DNA from: Tieghemiomyces parasiticus
Lineage: Eukaryota > Kickxellomycota > Dimargaritomycetes > Dimargaritales > Dimargaritaceae
Reading direction: 5' to 3'
Length of the DNA: 42,307 nucleotides
Assembly (NCBI GenBank): GCA_027575765.1
Contig: JANBPT010000350.1
Span: 1-42,307, forward strand
Shown here: in pieces, positions 1 to 10,299 of the stretch
Layout: each line of letters starts with the position of its first letter
Numbering within the stretch: the stretch's first letter is position 1
Translations under genes and position numbers: made by a program
The notes under the pieces: model-generated
The model's input: the letters and a program-made list of their open reading frames with translations, nothing else
Databases searched by the model: none
What the model was told of the DNA's origin: nothing

Positions 1-261
1 CCCCAAACACAAACATCATTTGCTGGATTTCGGATATATACTTGTATTTGGTCTGGCTCGGCGGTAGAGTCGGTGGACGCGGAGGGAGGTTGGAGATGGT
101 GAGCCACAGGCGACCAAGCAATGCCAACGGAAATGGCCCCCCCTTCAAGCTAACCAACTTGGCGGTTGTAGGCAACAGGGCCCCTGCGCCAATCTCATGG
201 CCCAGTCCCATCCGACAAGGACCTCGGGGCCTACCTTGTCATATTTTTCCAGACGACTCAT
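1..261 (-). CDS. SPT3: SPT3-like SAGA subunit, 5' end only (cut by left edge)
   Basis: Two small exons give the N-terminus of Spt3, the histone-fold subunit of the SAGA coactivator that helps deliver TBP to promoters. Exon 1 is 235-261 (9 codons, ATG at 261, preceded by ACCACC, A at -3) and ends at a GTAGGC donor. The 182-nt intron ends with CCAG at 55-53. Exon 2 runs from 52 off the left edge. The join is phase 0 and reads MSRLEKYDK then TKYKYISEIQQMMFVFG. The segment EIQQMMFVFG matches, from memory, the start of the Spt3 histone fold (yeast has KYRVEIQQMMFVSGE). Only 26 residues are in the window, so the rest of the fold and the C-terminal region cannot be judged. Both exons are too short to stand out as ORFs; the call rests on the motif plus the clean splice sites. 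RAD26 lies upstream in the same orientation. Confidence 0.78.
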
Positions 262-721
262 GGTGGTGACGTTACGAACAGAGTAGCCAAAGTTGGAGTC
301 TGGGGCGAGGGTAGTAGTGAAATGTAATAGTGCAATGGAAAATGGGAAAAGTGTAAAGGGCTCAAATGGGTCGATGCCTAGGAGCGCATTGCCGCAAGAA
401 ATTCACGAATAGGGGGGGGGGTTAGCAGGCCAGAGGGCGCGCTTCCTTCCTCCCGGGCCATTGGCTTGAGTAAGCCACTTGAATGTATATTGCACCACTG
501 GTTCTTTGCTGGGCTAGCTAGTGCGAACCATTAATGTGACTGGCGCGCGGGCAGCTCCTTTGCCATTGAGATTCTCACCCTCCCCCTTCTTTCCTTGGTG
601 ATTTACTGCTGCTATGGACAGATAATCGGTTGGCAAGCACCGGCTTGCACGAGGTTTATTATATCTACATACTAGATACGTTACCAGGGAAGGCCAGGAA
701 ACAGCTCATCCGTTGTCCCAC
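262..721. other. Intergenic: SPT3 upstream region and RAD26 3' end
   Basis: There is no credible gene. It should hold the promoter of SPT3 (transcribed leftward from 261) and the 3' UTR of RAD26. A run of nine G lies near 413-421. No clear TATA box was seen before SPT3. Confidence 0.6.
655..660 (-). terminator. Putative poly(A) signal of RAD26
   Basis: AATAAA on the minus strand, about 60 nt past the RAD26 stop codon at 722-724, a usual position for a polyadenylation signal. Confidence 0.5.
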
Positions 722-3700
722 TTAATTGAACTCAGAGCGTAGGACCCAACTGCCTCGCGCCGACGTGCCCTCGCCATGTCGGAAGTCGGCGATTTCCTTG
801 AGCAACTTGCGAAACAGCACAATCTCCTGTGGGCTCATTTTGATCTGGTAGTGGGCCACGATATCGCCACTGGACGCGCTGCCGCCAACTGAGGCGAGGT
901 AATCCCGTAGTTTGCCGAGGATAACTGGTGCTGAGTCCCGGGCAAAATCCAGCCGGTCAGTATCATTTTGAGTGGCTGGCCCGGCACCGATGTGGGCAGT
1001 TGAGGACGAGGCCGTCGGCGTTGGCGCCTTGGGCGCTTGTGAAGTAAGGTAGGCTAGTGATCAAAGACATGGCACAAAAGGTTGTACCCAGACAAGGTAG
1101 GTAAATAGACACAGGGGGGGGAGAATGGTGGTTAGCCAAGCAATCAAACTATACCTGTCCCTACCAGTTCAGTGTTCCCCTCCCAGTGGATCGCCAGTAG
1201 CTCTGCACGCCCGTAAATCCAACTTACCGGCACCGTTGGGACCTTGCGCGTCGCGACGCCAGAACCCGCCGGTGGGGCCCGACGCGGGGGCTGCGGAAGG
1301 TCGGAAAGCGGGTAGGGGTACCTCATGCGAGTCGTCCTGCTTGCCGAACCGGCCCACGCGGAACGTCGACCCGCGACCGGTCTGTGCGGACGATTCCGCC
1401 AGCGTCGTCTGGCGTAATTTCAGTCCAGCCAGGAGCGCCCCGGATCCTGTTGGGCGACCAGCGTTCTCCCGCAGGATGGGCGGGGCGGCCAGATCGGCAG
1501 CTCGGGGCCGTTCGAAGGCGGGCGGTACATTCGATGGCCGTGTTGGCGCGGGGGAATTGTAGGATGGTTCTGACCGGCTGGCCAGCTGAGTCCCCGATTG
1601 GTCAAATCGGCGTGTGGCACCGAACCGCGGAGGAGGTACGGGCGCCCCCGCTGCCCCTGAGAACCCCGTCCAAGTTGGCACCGACACGTCCGTGTTGCCA
1701 CGTGCCTGCCGGGAGCGCTTCAGCGCCGCTGCGGCCTCGTCAGCGATACGAGAGGCCTCCTGCTCTACCAAAATGTCTTCCTGGTGGCTGCCCTCCAGGA
1801 TCGCATCATGGCGCACGGCTGTCTTGAGCCCGGTCATTTCGAATAGGTGATCGAGTACGTTGGCATCCTGGGTCTCGGTGTCCGGGCGGGATGGGTCCTC
1901 CGCGGTTTGCCTGGCGGTGAGATGTGGAGAAGGGTAGGATACAGCAATGCAATTTGGGCGGTGAGTCCGTTGGTCGCACGTGTAGGGGCCGCCGCGTAGT
2001 TTTAACTGAGGGTATGCCCAGGTTAGCCCCAGCGAGAACTTCCACCCATCATACTTACAGTGGTGCCACGTTGGCGACTTGGTCGGAATTGCGAATGGCC
2101 TCCGTTTCCTGATCAACGTCGTCTTGGGTGGTCGGTCGCTTTCCGTTCCGTTTCGCCTGAGTCGTCGCAGCAGCCTGGGATACCTCGGTACCCTGAAAGA
2201 TACTCCCCGTCTCGGTCCCGGTCCCGCCTTCGGACCCCAAACTGAACAAATCCCTTAGGTCAGTCGACTTAAAGAACCGTTTCTGCTTGGGGTCCTTTAA
2301 AATTTTGCTCGTCAGAAACTGCTTGTAAATTTGCCGGTGATAGATCTTCTCCTCAATGGTCCCGGCGGTCATAAGGCGGTAAATGGCCACGGCTCGCTTC
2401 TGGCCCAGCCGCCAGGCGCGCTCGCGGGCCTGGGTGTCGGTCGACGGGTTCCAGTCCGGATCAAAAATAATGACGCGGTCGGCACCCGTGAGGTTGGTGC
2501 CCAGCCCACCTACCTTGGTGGTGAGCAGGAACAGGAAGATACCGGAGTCCCTGTTGAACTGGTCCAGGAGGGTCGCCCGTTTCTGGATAGGCGTCGTGCC
2601 GTCCATCCGTAGGTACGAGATGGCCTTACCCGCGGGATTAGACGGGTCGGACCGCCGGAAACGCATCTTGCATACCATGGTCTCCAAGAGGTTGAGCATC
2701 TGGCGGGTCTGCGAGAAGAGCAAGACCCGGTGGCCCTGCGGTTCCCATAGCTCCAGCAGGTGCTTGACTACCAGCATCTTACCCGACTCGTGGTAGTCGC
2801 CAAAGTCAGGGTCATCGGGACTTCGCAGAGGACCGGCCAGGGTGGTGGGGTTGGCTGGAGGCGGTGCGACGGCCCGACCATGATTTCGCCGGCCTGATGC
2901 CCCGGAACGTGGTGGTTTCTGGGGGTCCCCGGACGCTGATTTGCCCGCATCGCCCCAGTTCAAAGAGTAGGCCGTTGCATCCTCATCACTATGGTCAGTC
3001 GCCGTATCAGCCTTCGCCGACGACTTGGGCAGCAGCAGTAAGTCCGGGTGGTTGCAGATCTTGCGTACGATATCGATGCCGAACAGGACCTGGCGCCGCC
3101 CTTCGAAGATACTGGCCATCTCGGCCGATTTAAGAAATATCTCGTAGGCTTGTCGTTGTTTCGGCGTGAGGTTGCAGAACAGGACCTGTTCCTGCTTGTG
3201 CGGGAGGTCACGGGCCACGTCTACCTTGAGGCGGCGCAGGAGGTAAGGGTTAATGAGGTCACGCAAGATACAGGCACACTTGTAGGCGGTCTGAACCTGA
3301 TAATTGTTGGCATTGGCGAACCCGCCCACGCTAATGGGCGCCGCAAACTGCTCCTGGAACACCGGAAGGGTGCCCAGGCGGCCAGGGTAGACAAAATCAA
3401 AGGCCGACCACAGGTCCACAAGGCCGTTCTGCACGATTGTGCCCGATAAGATGATGCGGTGCGGGGTACGTAGGCGTTTGCAAGTCAGAGTGATCTCGGC
3501 GTCCGGATTACGGATCTTATGTCCCTCGTCCAGCACGACGTAGCCCCAAGTGCGGCCCAATATTGCCCGCCGGTGGATCCGGACTCCGGCGTACGTGGTG
3601 ACGACGATGTGGCCGCCGCGGAAGATGGTGCGGACAATATCCTCGGCCCAGGGCTGGGTCGTGGCGCGCGTCGACTTGGTAGCCACGACCCCCCGCCGTT

Positions 3701-5281
3701 TGCGCTTTCGGCCCTGTAACTGCTCGGCTAACTGGAAGGCATCCTCCTCGTCGGCCTCCGAATCGAAGCCGTTATCCCCGTCACCTGCGAGCCGGTCGGA
3801 CGATCCACCGGCAGTATCCCTGCCACTTCCCGTGGCGTGTAGCACGGCGACTTGGAGAGGAGCCCACCACGTATGCAGTTCCTTCACCCACTGCTTCATG
3901 ATGGTGGCCGGGCATACGATGAGTGACGGCAAGGGTAGCCGCTCGCGCTCGCCGTCAGGGTTGACGCGGGACCGAGTGAGTAAACCTGAGTAGTACAGAG
4001 CGGCCAGGAACGAGCTGATCTGGACCGTCTTGCCCAGGCCCATTTCGTCGCCGATTATCCCGCCCACCTTCTGGGTGTGCAGTTCCCAGAGCCAGCGGAG
4101 GCAGGTCTTCTGATAGTCAAAGAGGCGGCCGTGGATATCGCCCGGCACCCGTAACCGCTGCGACAGGTTGATGTCTGGGATGGTCGGATGGGGCATGAAG
4201 GCTTCATGGTCGAGGTCAGGTAAATCGTCCACGGCCTCCGGGTTGGAATCCTTAAGGGCGGCTACCCGGGCGGCCCGCCGACGTTTGGCCCAGCGCCGCA
4301 CGCGCGTCTGGCAAAAACGAAAAGAAGGGGGTCGAGATGATCCGAAGGGAACGCAGGGAGTCCGTTAGCAAACTGGGCTTGAGGGGACAGGTCAAAGTTT
4401 ATTGGGGAATCCCGGTCAACGCCGGGGCACTTACCTGATAGAACATCAGATCGCCGTCGTCCTTGTATGCTGTCGAGTCGCCCATGAGACCCTCGTCCCC
4501 ACTAGACGCTTCGCTGCCGTCAGAGTCGGGAACAAAGTTATCCACAGGCCCTGCGGCGGCATCATCGATTGTGGTCTCTTCAGCAGGCAGGTCACTGGCG
4601 GCGGCAAAGGGTGTGATTTTGCCCGTGCGGATGAGGCGCTCCCGCTCCGTCTCACTACCGTCAGCCGAAACTGATCCGACGCCCAGAACGTCCGCCGCAG
4701 CCCCGGTCTGCGCGTGACCCGCGAGTCGTTCCTGGATGTCGGCCTGGTCCTGCTGGACTTGGGTTAGCTTAGCCTCCAGTCTATCCAGCAATTTCTCCTG
4801 GCTGCCACGCTGCAGGGCATTACGACTGCGTTCCATCTTGTCGAGCGTGGCTGTGATTTGTGCCTGCAGCTGGCTGTGGCACGGCGGGGAGTGATAGTAA
4901 GTGGTAGGCGCACAGGAGTTATTTACGCTGGGCTAGACTGAGGAGATTCCGTCAGGTTGGTGGGTCCACTCGCGGTGGTCAGACTGACGGGTGAAGGGAA
5001 TGGTGTTCGCACCGAGCCCTCCATTTGACTTGTAGGGCCCATTACTTCCACGTCTATTACCTTTCGGCCTTGCGGGCCCGGTCGAGCCGTCGCTCCTCAT
5101 TGGCAATGTCTTTCTCCCGAAGGGCGGCGTCGGCCTGGCGCATGACGTCCTCCTCCAAGGTATTCTGGTCGACGATGGCCTGAACGCCCAGGAGGTTCGA
5201 CAGCGGCTCGGCAGGGACCTGGTCACCTGGCAACTGTGCCGGTAGGGGCGAACCCTCCTCTCTCGTCACGGGCGAAGACAT
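722..5281 (-). CDS. RAD26: RAD26/CSB (ERCC6) SNF2-family transcription-coupled repair ATPase, five exons
   Basis: Exons are 5061-5281, 4435-4873, 2059-4307, 1228-1910 and 722-1035; introns of 187, 127, 148 and 192 nt. All joins keep frame and give 1301 aa. Rad26/CSB is the DNA translocase that acts on RNA polymerase II stalled at lesions. Seen: an N-terminal coiled-coil stretch (exon 2), motif I GDEMGLGKT (about residues 306-314), motif II DEGH followed by KIRNPDA, as is typical of CSB (about 480), LSGT motif III (about 507), motif V TTKVGGLGTNL (about 816) and motif VI QARERAWRLGQKR (about 846). Exon 4 has the CSB-type segment HLFEMTGLKTAVRHDAIL (about 991-1008). Exon 5 looks like the C-terminal winged-helix/ubiquitin-binding region, ending WVLRSEFN. 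Length is between yeast Rad26 (about 1085) and human CSB (about 1490). A low-complexity S/P/R linker lies between. Intron 2 has a CTAAC branch-point-like site. The ATG at 5281 is the first ATG of the exon-1 frame. Confidence 0.93.
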
Positions 5282-5992
5282 GGCGGGGTGGACGGGGTTA
5301 GGGTGTAGGGCCAAACGTAATCAATGAGCACCCAACCGGAACTGGGCGGTCAGTATCTGGTATCTCAGACTGGTTAAAAGCAAACGGGCGTCAGTACGTT
5401 ACTACAAACAAAAAAATAAAGTCCAAGTGCAAATGCGGGTTGGCGCGGCAATGAGCTGTAGAGGGCGCCGAGCCGGCGTAACTGTCAAGTAGGGCTGGGG
5501 AAAGTGACGCGACTGCGGCGGCAGTTAGTGAGGTAGGTAGAATAATTGCGCAGCAGACAAGACGGGTAGGTCGGGCGCCGATCGCCCCTCGAGATAACCG
5601 GGTGCCATCTGCTCCTCCCATTGGAAGCATCCGCCCAGTCACGTAGGCAGAGGAAGCCGTGATAACCCCAGAGTTAGATCCCCACGCTTGCTATCATCCC
5701 TCGGGTTATCCGCCCCTCAAACTGATTAGTCGAATCCAGATGACGTAGGCTTGTGTCACTGATGATTTTTGCCTCGGCATGTGTAGCTGCACTACTGCTT
5801 GCGAAGCGAAGCGACCCCCCCCCTCCCCGCCTTTGCATCAAGTAACGTTGATCCACCGTGTTTACCAAAGGGGGTGTAGTCGCCATCACAGCCAAGGGAC
5901 CGGGATAGCGGTGGTACCTATAGTCTCATTGTTTATGTAGCCCTGTGTCCTTTTATAAAAAACAATCACGTGTCACGCTCAACATAGTGTAC
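5282..5992. other. Intergenic: RAD26 promoter side and 3' flank of the DUF2358-like gene
   Basis: No supported gene. Minus-strand ORFs of about 70-83 codons (5391-5642 and 5674-5886) show no recognisable domain and are as short as chance ORFs. A C-rich tract lies at about 5815-5827. RAD26 regulation must start here, but no clear TATA box was seen. Confidence 0.5.
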
Positions 5993-6922
5993 CTAAGGAA
6001 TGGTGCGCACCGGTGGCTGGAACGCCCAACCCCACCAGCGCTCAAGGTACCGGATCAGACGCTCATCGGGATAGGGGAATACCTCCACAATTGTGTGCTT
6101 GCTGATCAAACCGGTGGCGGGGTCGAACGAATAGATAAACACCCCGTCGTACCGGGACTTGGGAGCATCCCCGCCGGGAGAAAACAGCCGTGAGGGCCGC
6201 AGGACGGCCTCAAACGACCACCGTACGTATAGATGGACCGCCTCGAGGGCCGGGGGTTTCATGCCTTTGTCGTGTGACTTCGATTCGTCAGTGCCAGCCA
6301 CCCGCGCGACGCCCGGGGGAGGGTCCAGATCGTGACCGACCGCCGAGGACCGGAACGGCTGGCTACCGGGAGGAATCACTGAGGACGAAGGAGGTAGGGA
6401 TGACCCGTCATTCCATTCACCGGGCCGCTGTTCCATCCGCACAATGCGAAAATCAATTTCAGTGTAGGACCATTTGAGGATATGGATGAAGCAGCGCATG
6501 AACAGGAGATAGACCTGACGGCCGCCCAGGTGCAGGTGGGTATGGTAGGGCTCCACGAGGACCACCTCCGGGTGGTAGATGGTGGTGTCCTGCAGGCCCT
6601 GGCGGAAGAGGTCCGTGAGTTCTCCGCGCAAGGTTTCGGTGCATCGGCCGACGTTAAGCACGTACTCACCCGGCGGCTTGTCCGCGTTGGTATCGGTGGA
6701 GAGTGGCCGGATGGTGCCGACGGAGAGTAACGACGCCCACGGCCAGAGTTGTGTCAGCGGGTGTGACCCCGGCGGGGTCGACCGGGTCGGTCGGCGGTGG
6801 AGGTTAGCCCAGAAGCGGTGATAGGGTAGGGTCGACACACAACGGCTTGTGGACGGTGTGGCGTGTGTACGGGAGGCGCGCGAAAACAGCCACGGTCGAA
6901 AGAGTATCCCGCGGAAAGCCAT
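5993..6922 (-). CDS. C6orf136/DUF2358-like mitochondrial protein
   Basis: A single exon of 309 aa. The ATG at 6922 has a strong context (CCACCATGG). The first 50 residues are rich in R, S and T with no acidic residue, as in a mitochondrial presequence. From about residue 88 it resembles the DUF2358 family (human C6orf136 and plant chloroplast/mitochondrial relatives): a helix LRGELTDLFRQGLQDTTIYHPEV, then a GGRQVYLLFMRCFIHILKW segment, a low-complexity insert at about 170-210, and the C-terminal strand pair YDGVFIYSFDPATGLISKH. The fold is related to the NTF2-like/SnoaL class and the biochemical role is unknown. The insert is charged and probably disordered. Assignment is from remembered family pattern; the mitochondrial location is inferred. 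Confidence 0.72.
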   Translation of the reverse strand: MAFRGILFRPWLFSRASRTHATPSTSRCVSTLPYHRFWANLHRRPTRSTPPGSHPLTQLWPWASLLSVGTIRPLSTDTNADKPPGEYVLNVGRCTETLRGELTDLFRQGLQDTTIYHPEVVLVEPYHTHLHLGGRQVYLLFMRCFIHILKWSYTEIDFRIVRMEQRPGEWNDGSSLPPSSSVIPPGSQPFRSSAVGHDLDPPPGVARVAGTDESKSHDKGMKPPALEAVHLYVRWSFEAVLRPSRLFSPGGDAPKSRYDGVFIYSFDPATGLISKHTIVEVFPYPDERLIRYLERWWGWAFQPPVRTIP

Positions 6923-7481
6923 GGTGGAGGCGAATGCGCGTAAGGAAGTGTTCCGGCTGACCGCCTATGGGATTGAACCTAAAGTAAGAATGCGAGTGAG
7001 AGTGAGAGCGAGAGAGAGGAGGGAAGCCAAGCAGAGGTAGATTTGCGTTGAGGAGCGTGGACGATCAGAGGAGGAAGGAGAAGGTAGGTACACAGGACAA
7101 GGTCAGAATGCGGTGAGTAGGGGGGAAGGGGTCGAAGCACTCAAGTAGCCTAGTAGCCAGACAAGGCGGGGCTGACGGGAGCCAGTCTGTGCTGAAGGGG
7201 AGGGGGACAGCGCGAGCGGCGCAGCGATGGGCGATGGTGTGGCAAGCGTGACGTCGCCAACCCAGAATGGAGAGCCCTTCGTTGGCTAGACAACGTTACG
7301 GAAATGGATTTCGCTACACTCCGCTCGGCCTATGCTTTTCTTGGAGCGGGGGTTAGAGGCCAGAGCGGTTTATCATTTGGGCGGTCAAAGGTTACTGGCT
7401 ACCCCGTACTACTAAGGAATTACAGCCAACAGAAGGCACCAGCATCGGCACCGAAGCGGCCGTGGCACCTGATGACCTACA
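6923..7481. other. Intergenic: promoter of the DUF2358-like gene, CDC26 3' flank
   Basis: The plus strand is purine-rich at about 6990-7140, including a GAGAGA-type stretch at about 6995-7020. The sense strand of the leftward gene is therefore CT-rich just upstream of its ATG, a composition also seen before several other genes here. No TATA box was recognised. Confidence 0.5.
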
Positions 7482-7751
7482 TCAAGGCCGCGGGGCGGGC
7501 TCGGCGCCGATGCGCTGGGCTGTGGTCAGTCGGGCCCGTGCCTGTAGGCTCGCTTCCAGGGTTGAATGGGCTGGGAAGCTAGCTGGATCGTCCGTGGTGT
7601 CCGGGGACGTCGAGTCTGTCTCGTCTTCGAACGTGGCCGCCAGGTGCTTGAACAGTTCCGGACGTTGCCGAGCGTAATCGAGCCGCTGGCCTTCAAACTG
7701 GCTGAGGTCTTCGTTCGTCAAAGTGAGACGAGTGGACTGGCGGCTAAGCAT
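7482..7751 (-). CDS. CDC26: Anaphase-promoting complex subunit CDC26
   Basis: A single exon of 89 aa. CDC26 is a small APC/C subunit that threads through the TPR superhelix of Cdc16/APC6 and stabilises it. The protein starts MLSRQSTRLTLTNEDLSQFE, which follows the family signature at the extreme N-terminus (human [20 protein letters not shown]), and ends RLTTAQRIGAEPAPRP, like the conserved basic Q/R-x-R-I-G tail. The acidic D/E/S/T stretch between (about residues 43-60) is typical. The reading frame continues upstream without stop, but the internal ATG at 7751 matches the family start, where the N-terminal Met itself is bound by Cdc16. Length fits (animal and fungal members about 80-130 aa). 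It lies head-to-head with MMM1, with 489 nt between the start codons. Confidence 0.85.
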   Translation of the reverse strand: MLSRQSTRLTLTNEDLSQFEGQRLDYARQRPELFKHLAATFEDETDSTSPDTTDDPASFPAHSTLEASLQARARLTTAQRIGAEPAPRP

Positions 7752-8240
7752 AGTGTGTGCGTCGAGTACAAAGGGATTAGGGAAGGGAGAGCGTGGCAGG
7801 TAATGGGGAGAAGGGGTGACCAAGCAAGGTACCACGCAAATGGAGTGGCAAAAAGAGCAGGGAGCGGATTCGGTGTGATCTTGGCTGGCTGGGGGCAAGG
7901 CGCGCCTAAGGAAGGACCCTCACCGTTGCCAGACGCATAGTACTAATGAGCTTCCGGCGCTGTCGCTTACCCACAGACCCTGGCGGTCGTTTGTTTCCGC
8001 CGGAAGGTCAGCGAAACACTTGGCCTGTGCCGCTGCCCAGACTGCTTGCCCTCGTCGTCCCTCCATTGCCGTCCATTTTTTCCACCAGTTGTACCTTCCC
8101 AACTGCTCCGCATTTGCACGCCGACGCTCCCACTCCCTCTCTCCCCTCCCCGCATTACGCCCAACCGTTGAACGGTTACCACCCTCCCATCTCTCGGTTG
8201 GAGCTCTCAGCCACCCATTGCCCGCCTTTCACCGTCGACC
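7752..8240. promoter_or_regulatory. Shared upstream region of CDC26 (-) and MMM1 (+)
   Basis: 489 nt between divergent start codons. The MMM1 side (about 8040-8220) is CT-rich on the plus strand with no clear TATA box. The CDC26 side has GA-rich plus-strand stretches at about 7780-7870, that is, CT-rich on the CDC26 sense strand. This fits a bidirectional, TATA-less housekeeping promoter. That is an inference from layout. Confidence 0.5.
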
Positions 8241-9386
8241 ATGGCGGGGTCCTACGACGACGATTACAGCGTCTATTACACGAGCTGGCGGTTCGCCCAG
8301 GGGTTTATCCTCGGGCAGATCTTTGTCATCGCCGTGCTGATCCTGGTGGTCCGCTACCTCCTGCTCGACGACGCCGACGGACACCACCACCGCCGGTCAG
8401 CCTCCAGCCGGCGGTCGTCTTTAAGCCGTGCCTACGGTGCTGCCCCCGCCCCCGGGAGCGGTCACTCCACAGGGGACACCACTCCAGGACCTTCCCAGCC
8501 CCCACCTTCAACCTTCCGCCAGGGACTCCGTCGTCTGGACTCCTATCTGGGTAGCTACTACGCATCCCTCGGCCCGACCGCCCCACTCGCGTTCACCTCA
8601 CGACCCAATCACATCGCTACGGTGCGGCAGGGCAACGCTCAGCTCCCGCCGATCCGGCACCTGTTTGATCGTGTGGGATGTGATTTCGCCCACACGCGAA
8701 CTGAGAGCTGCGAGTGGGTCAACCTGTTCGTGGCTCAGCTACTGGCGCGGTACCGCGCCAGTCCGGCCATTCAGCACCACTGGGTGCACCGGCTGACCCG
8801 GTGGATCAACGCACCGGACGTGCGGCCATCTATGCTGGGTCACGTCACGCTACATACGTTCCATTTGGGGTCCAGCCTGCCTATCGTCAAGTCAGTTAAG
8901 GTCGTGCCCCTGGTAGCTGAAAACGCCCTCCAGTGGCACCTCAACGTGGATCTCGCCGACCAGCTCACCGTCGGCATCGATACCAAGGTCCTGCTCAACT
9001 GGCCCAAAGCCTCCTTGGCCGCCCTGCCGGTGTCCCTCTCGGTGACCCTGGCCCGGTTCACCGGTACTGTCACTCTTGAATTTTTACCCGATAACCCCCT
9101 CGCGGTGGCTGTGTCGGTTCTCCCGGGCTACGAGCTGGAGTGGGACGTGCAGTCCCTGCTCGGCCACCGAGCTAAGGTCCAGAACCTGCCCAAAATTAAG
9201 GAACTGATCGTGGAGCAGATCCGCGCCGAGTTTACCCGCCACCTGGTGGCCCCGGCGTTCCAGGCGGTCCCTCTGCCAACGTTTGCGTCATCAAGTAGCG
9301 CCAGTGGGCGGAGTTTGGCTGAAAAACCCTCCAGCGGGGCTAAAGTACGCTCGCGACCTTTCAAGTGGGGCGATTCGTCCACGTAG
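8241..9386 (+). CDS. MMM1: MMM1, ER-anchored ERMES subunit with SMP domain
   Basis: A single exon of 381 aa with the ATG in good context (GACCATGG). Mmm1 anchors the ERMES complex (Mmm1, Mdm10, Mdm12, Mdm34) in the ER and moves phospholipids to mitochondria through its SMP domain. Seen: a short luminal N-terminus with WRFAQGF, one transmembrane segment at about residues 18-42, a basic Ser/Arg/Pro linker to about 100, then the SMP domain from about 153 to 340 with the conserved ESCEWVNLFVAQLLARYR (155-172), LGSSLPIVKSVK (209-220) and LPGYELEWDVQSLLGHR. A Ser-rich basic tail follows. Length compares with 426 aa in yeast. The ERMES complex is lost in animals and plants, so this gene is the best single marker that the window is fungal. 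No other ERMES subunit is in the window. Confidence 0.96.
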   Translation: MAGSYDDDYSVYYTSWRFAQGFILGQIFVIAVLILVVRYLLLDDADGHHHRRSASSRRSSLSRAYGAAPAPGSGHSTGDTTPGPSQPPPSTFRQGLRRLDSYLGSYYASLGPTAPLAFTSRPNHIATVRQGNAQLPPIRHLFDRVGCDFAHTRTESCEWVNLFVAQLLARYRASPAIQHHWVHRLTRWINAPDVRPSMLGHVTLHTFHLGSSLPIVKSVKVVPLVAENALQWHLNVDLADQLTVGIDTKVLLNWPKASLAALPVSLSVTLARFTGTVTLEFLPDNPLAVAVSVLPGYELEWDVQSLLGHRAKVQNLPKIKELIVEQIRAEFTRHLVAPAFQAVPLPTFASSSSASGRSLAEKPSSGAKVRSRPFKWGDSST

Positions 9387-10269
9387 AAAGTTAGGATCAA
9401 GGGACATGGATAGGGCGGGGGGTGGGTATGTAAACCATACTGTCCCTGCCATCCGCCATGGGGCCAGGTTGGTCCGCACTGGGCTTGTATTTTTACATAT
9501 ATATTTTTTTCCCTATAAAATCAAGAACCCCATTGACCTCACCGTGTACCGCCAGAGGATCTGACTGCCAACTACGATGGCTGCCCATCTTAAACGGGCC
9601 GTGTTTACTATGGATTGATCTTCCGACCGTCTCCAATAGAGACACCAACTTACCCCACGACCACACAGACCGTTGGGCAAAGAGGTCGACGGCTCGACAA
9701 TCTACTAAATACCGCGCCGTCGTATAGGCCGTTATGCTACACCTTGCGCTGCCCGAGGCGGGACCCGAAGAAGGGGCTAGACACGAGATTCCACAGCGTA
9801 GGGGTAAAGCGCGAATATGCCTATTAGGATCAAGAAGGAAAATAGGGATCTGCTTAACTCAAAGTCCGTCGGGGCTTCTTTATAGGCGCTACTCACCTTT
9901 GGATCGACTAGGTTTTTATGCACAGTTATATCCCCTCCTGGGAGGGGGCCGTGCCCAGTCCCCTCAGGCTTCCCCGGCTCGAACGAAGCACAGACAATCC
10001 CTAAAGGGTGGGAAAAGCTTAACGGCAGCTTCCACCTTCCTGACTCGTCTTAGTTCGCCTTTCCAGGCCCCTAGTTACGCTTAGTGGAAATGTGAATATT
10101 GGAAGTCCTTGGGGGGTGCCCCTCAACCGCCCGTCAGCCACAACCTTCGCTATTCGGCGACTGGATTGGCCCACCTTCGCACCGGTTGACAGGTTTCACC
10201 TGCCCATTCAACCAAAGGGCAGGACAGTGGCAGGCCACTTAGTAGTGGGCAACCTACGACGCCCCGCCT

Positions 10270-10299
10270 GTCTGATGGCGCAAATATTGCCCATCAGAC
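10270..10299. repeat. 30-nt near-perfect inverted repeat (hairpin)
   Basis: The outer arms GTCTGATGG (10270-10278) and CCATCAGAC (10291-10299) are exact complements. After one unpaired C at 10279, GCAA pairs with TTGC, leaving a 3-nt loop ATA. This makes a 13-bp stem with one bulge. It lies about 335 nt upstream of the PPR start. Function is unknown; a structured transcript, a palindromic protein site or a mobile-element remnant are all possible. Confidence 0.7.

Noticed and set aside
7304..7582. Plus-strand ORF starting MDFATLRSAYAFLG with a PKRPW segment, faintly like a mitochondrial HMG-box start
   Set aside because: It runs antisense into the 3' half of CDC26, has no continuing domain, and no splice model rescued it.
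9734..10084. 116-codon ATG ORF after the TATAAAA at 9514
   Set aside because: No recognisable domain, an AT-richer and uneven composition unlike the neighbours, and a length within chance.
10105..10130. GGGGTGCCC, reminiscent of the start of a TPP riboswitch
   Set aside because: No CTGAGA or later conserved TPP aptamer segments follow, and no thiamine gene is near.
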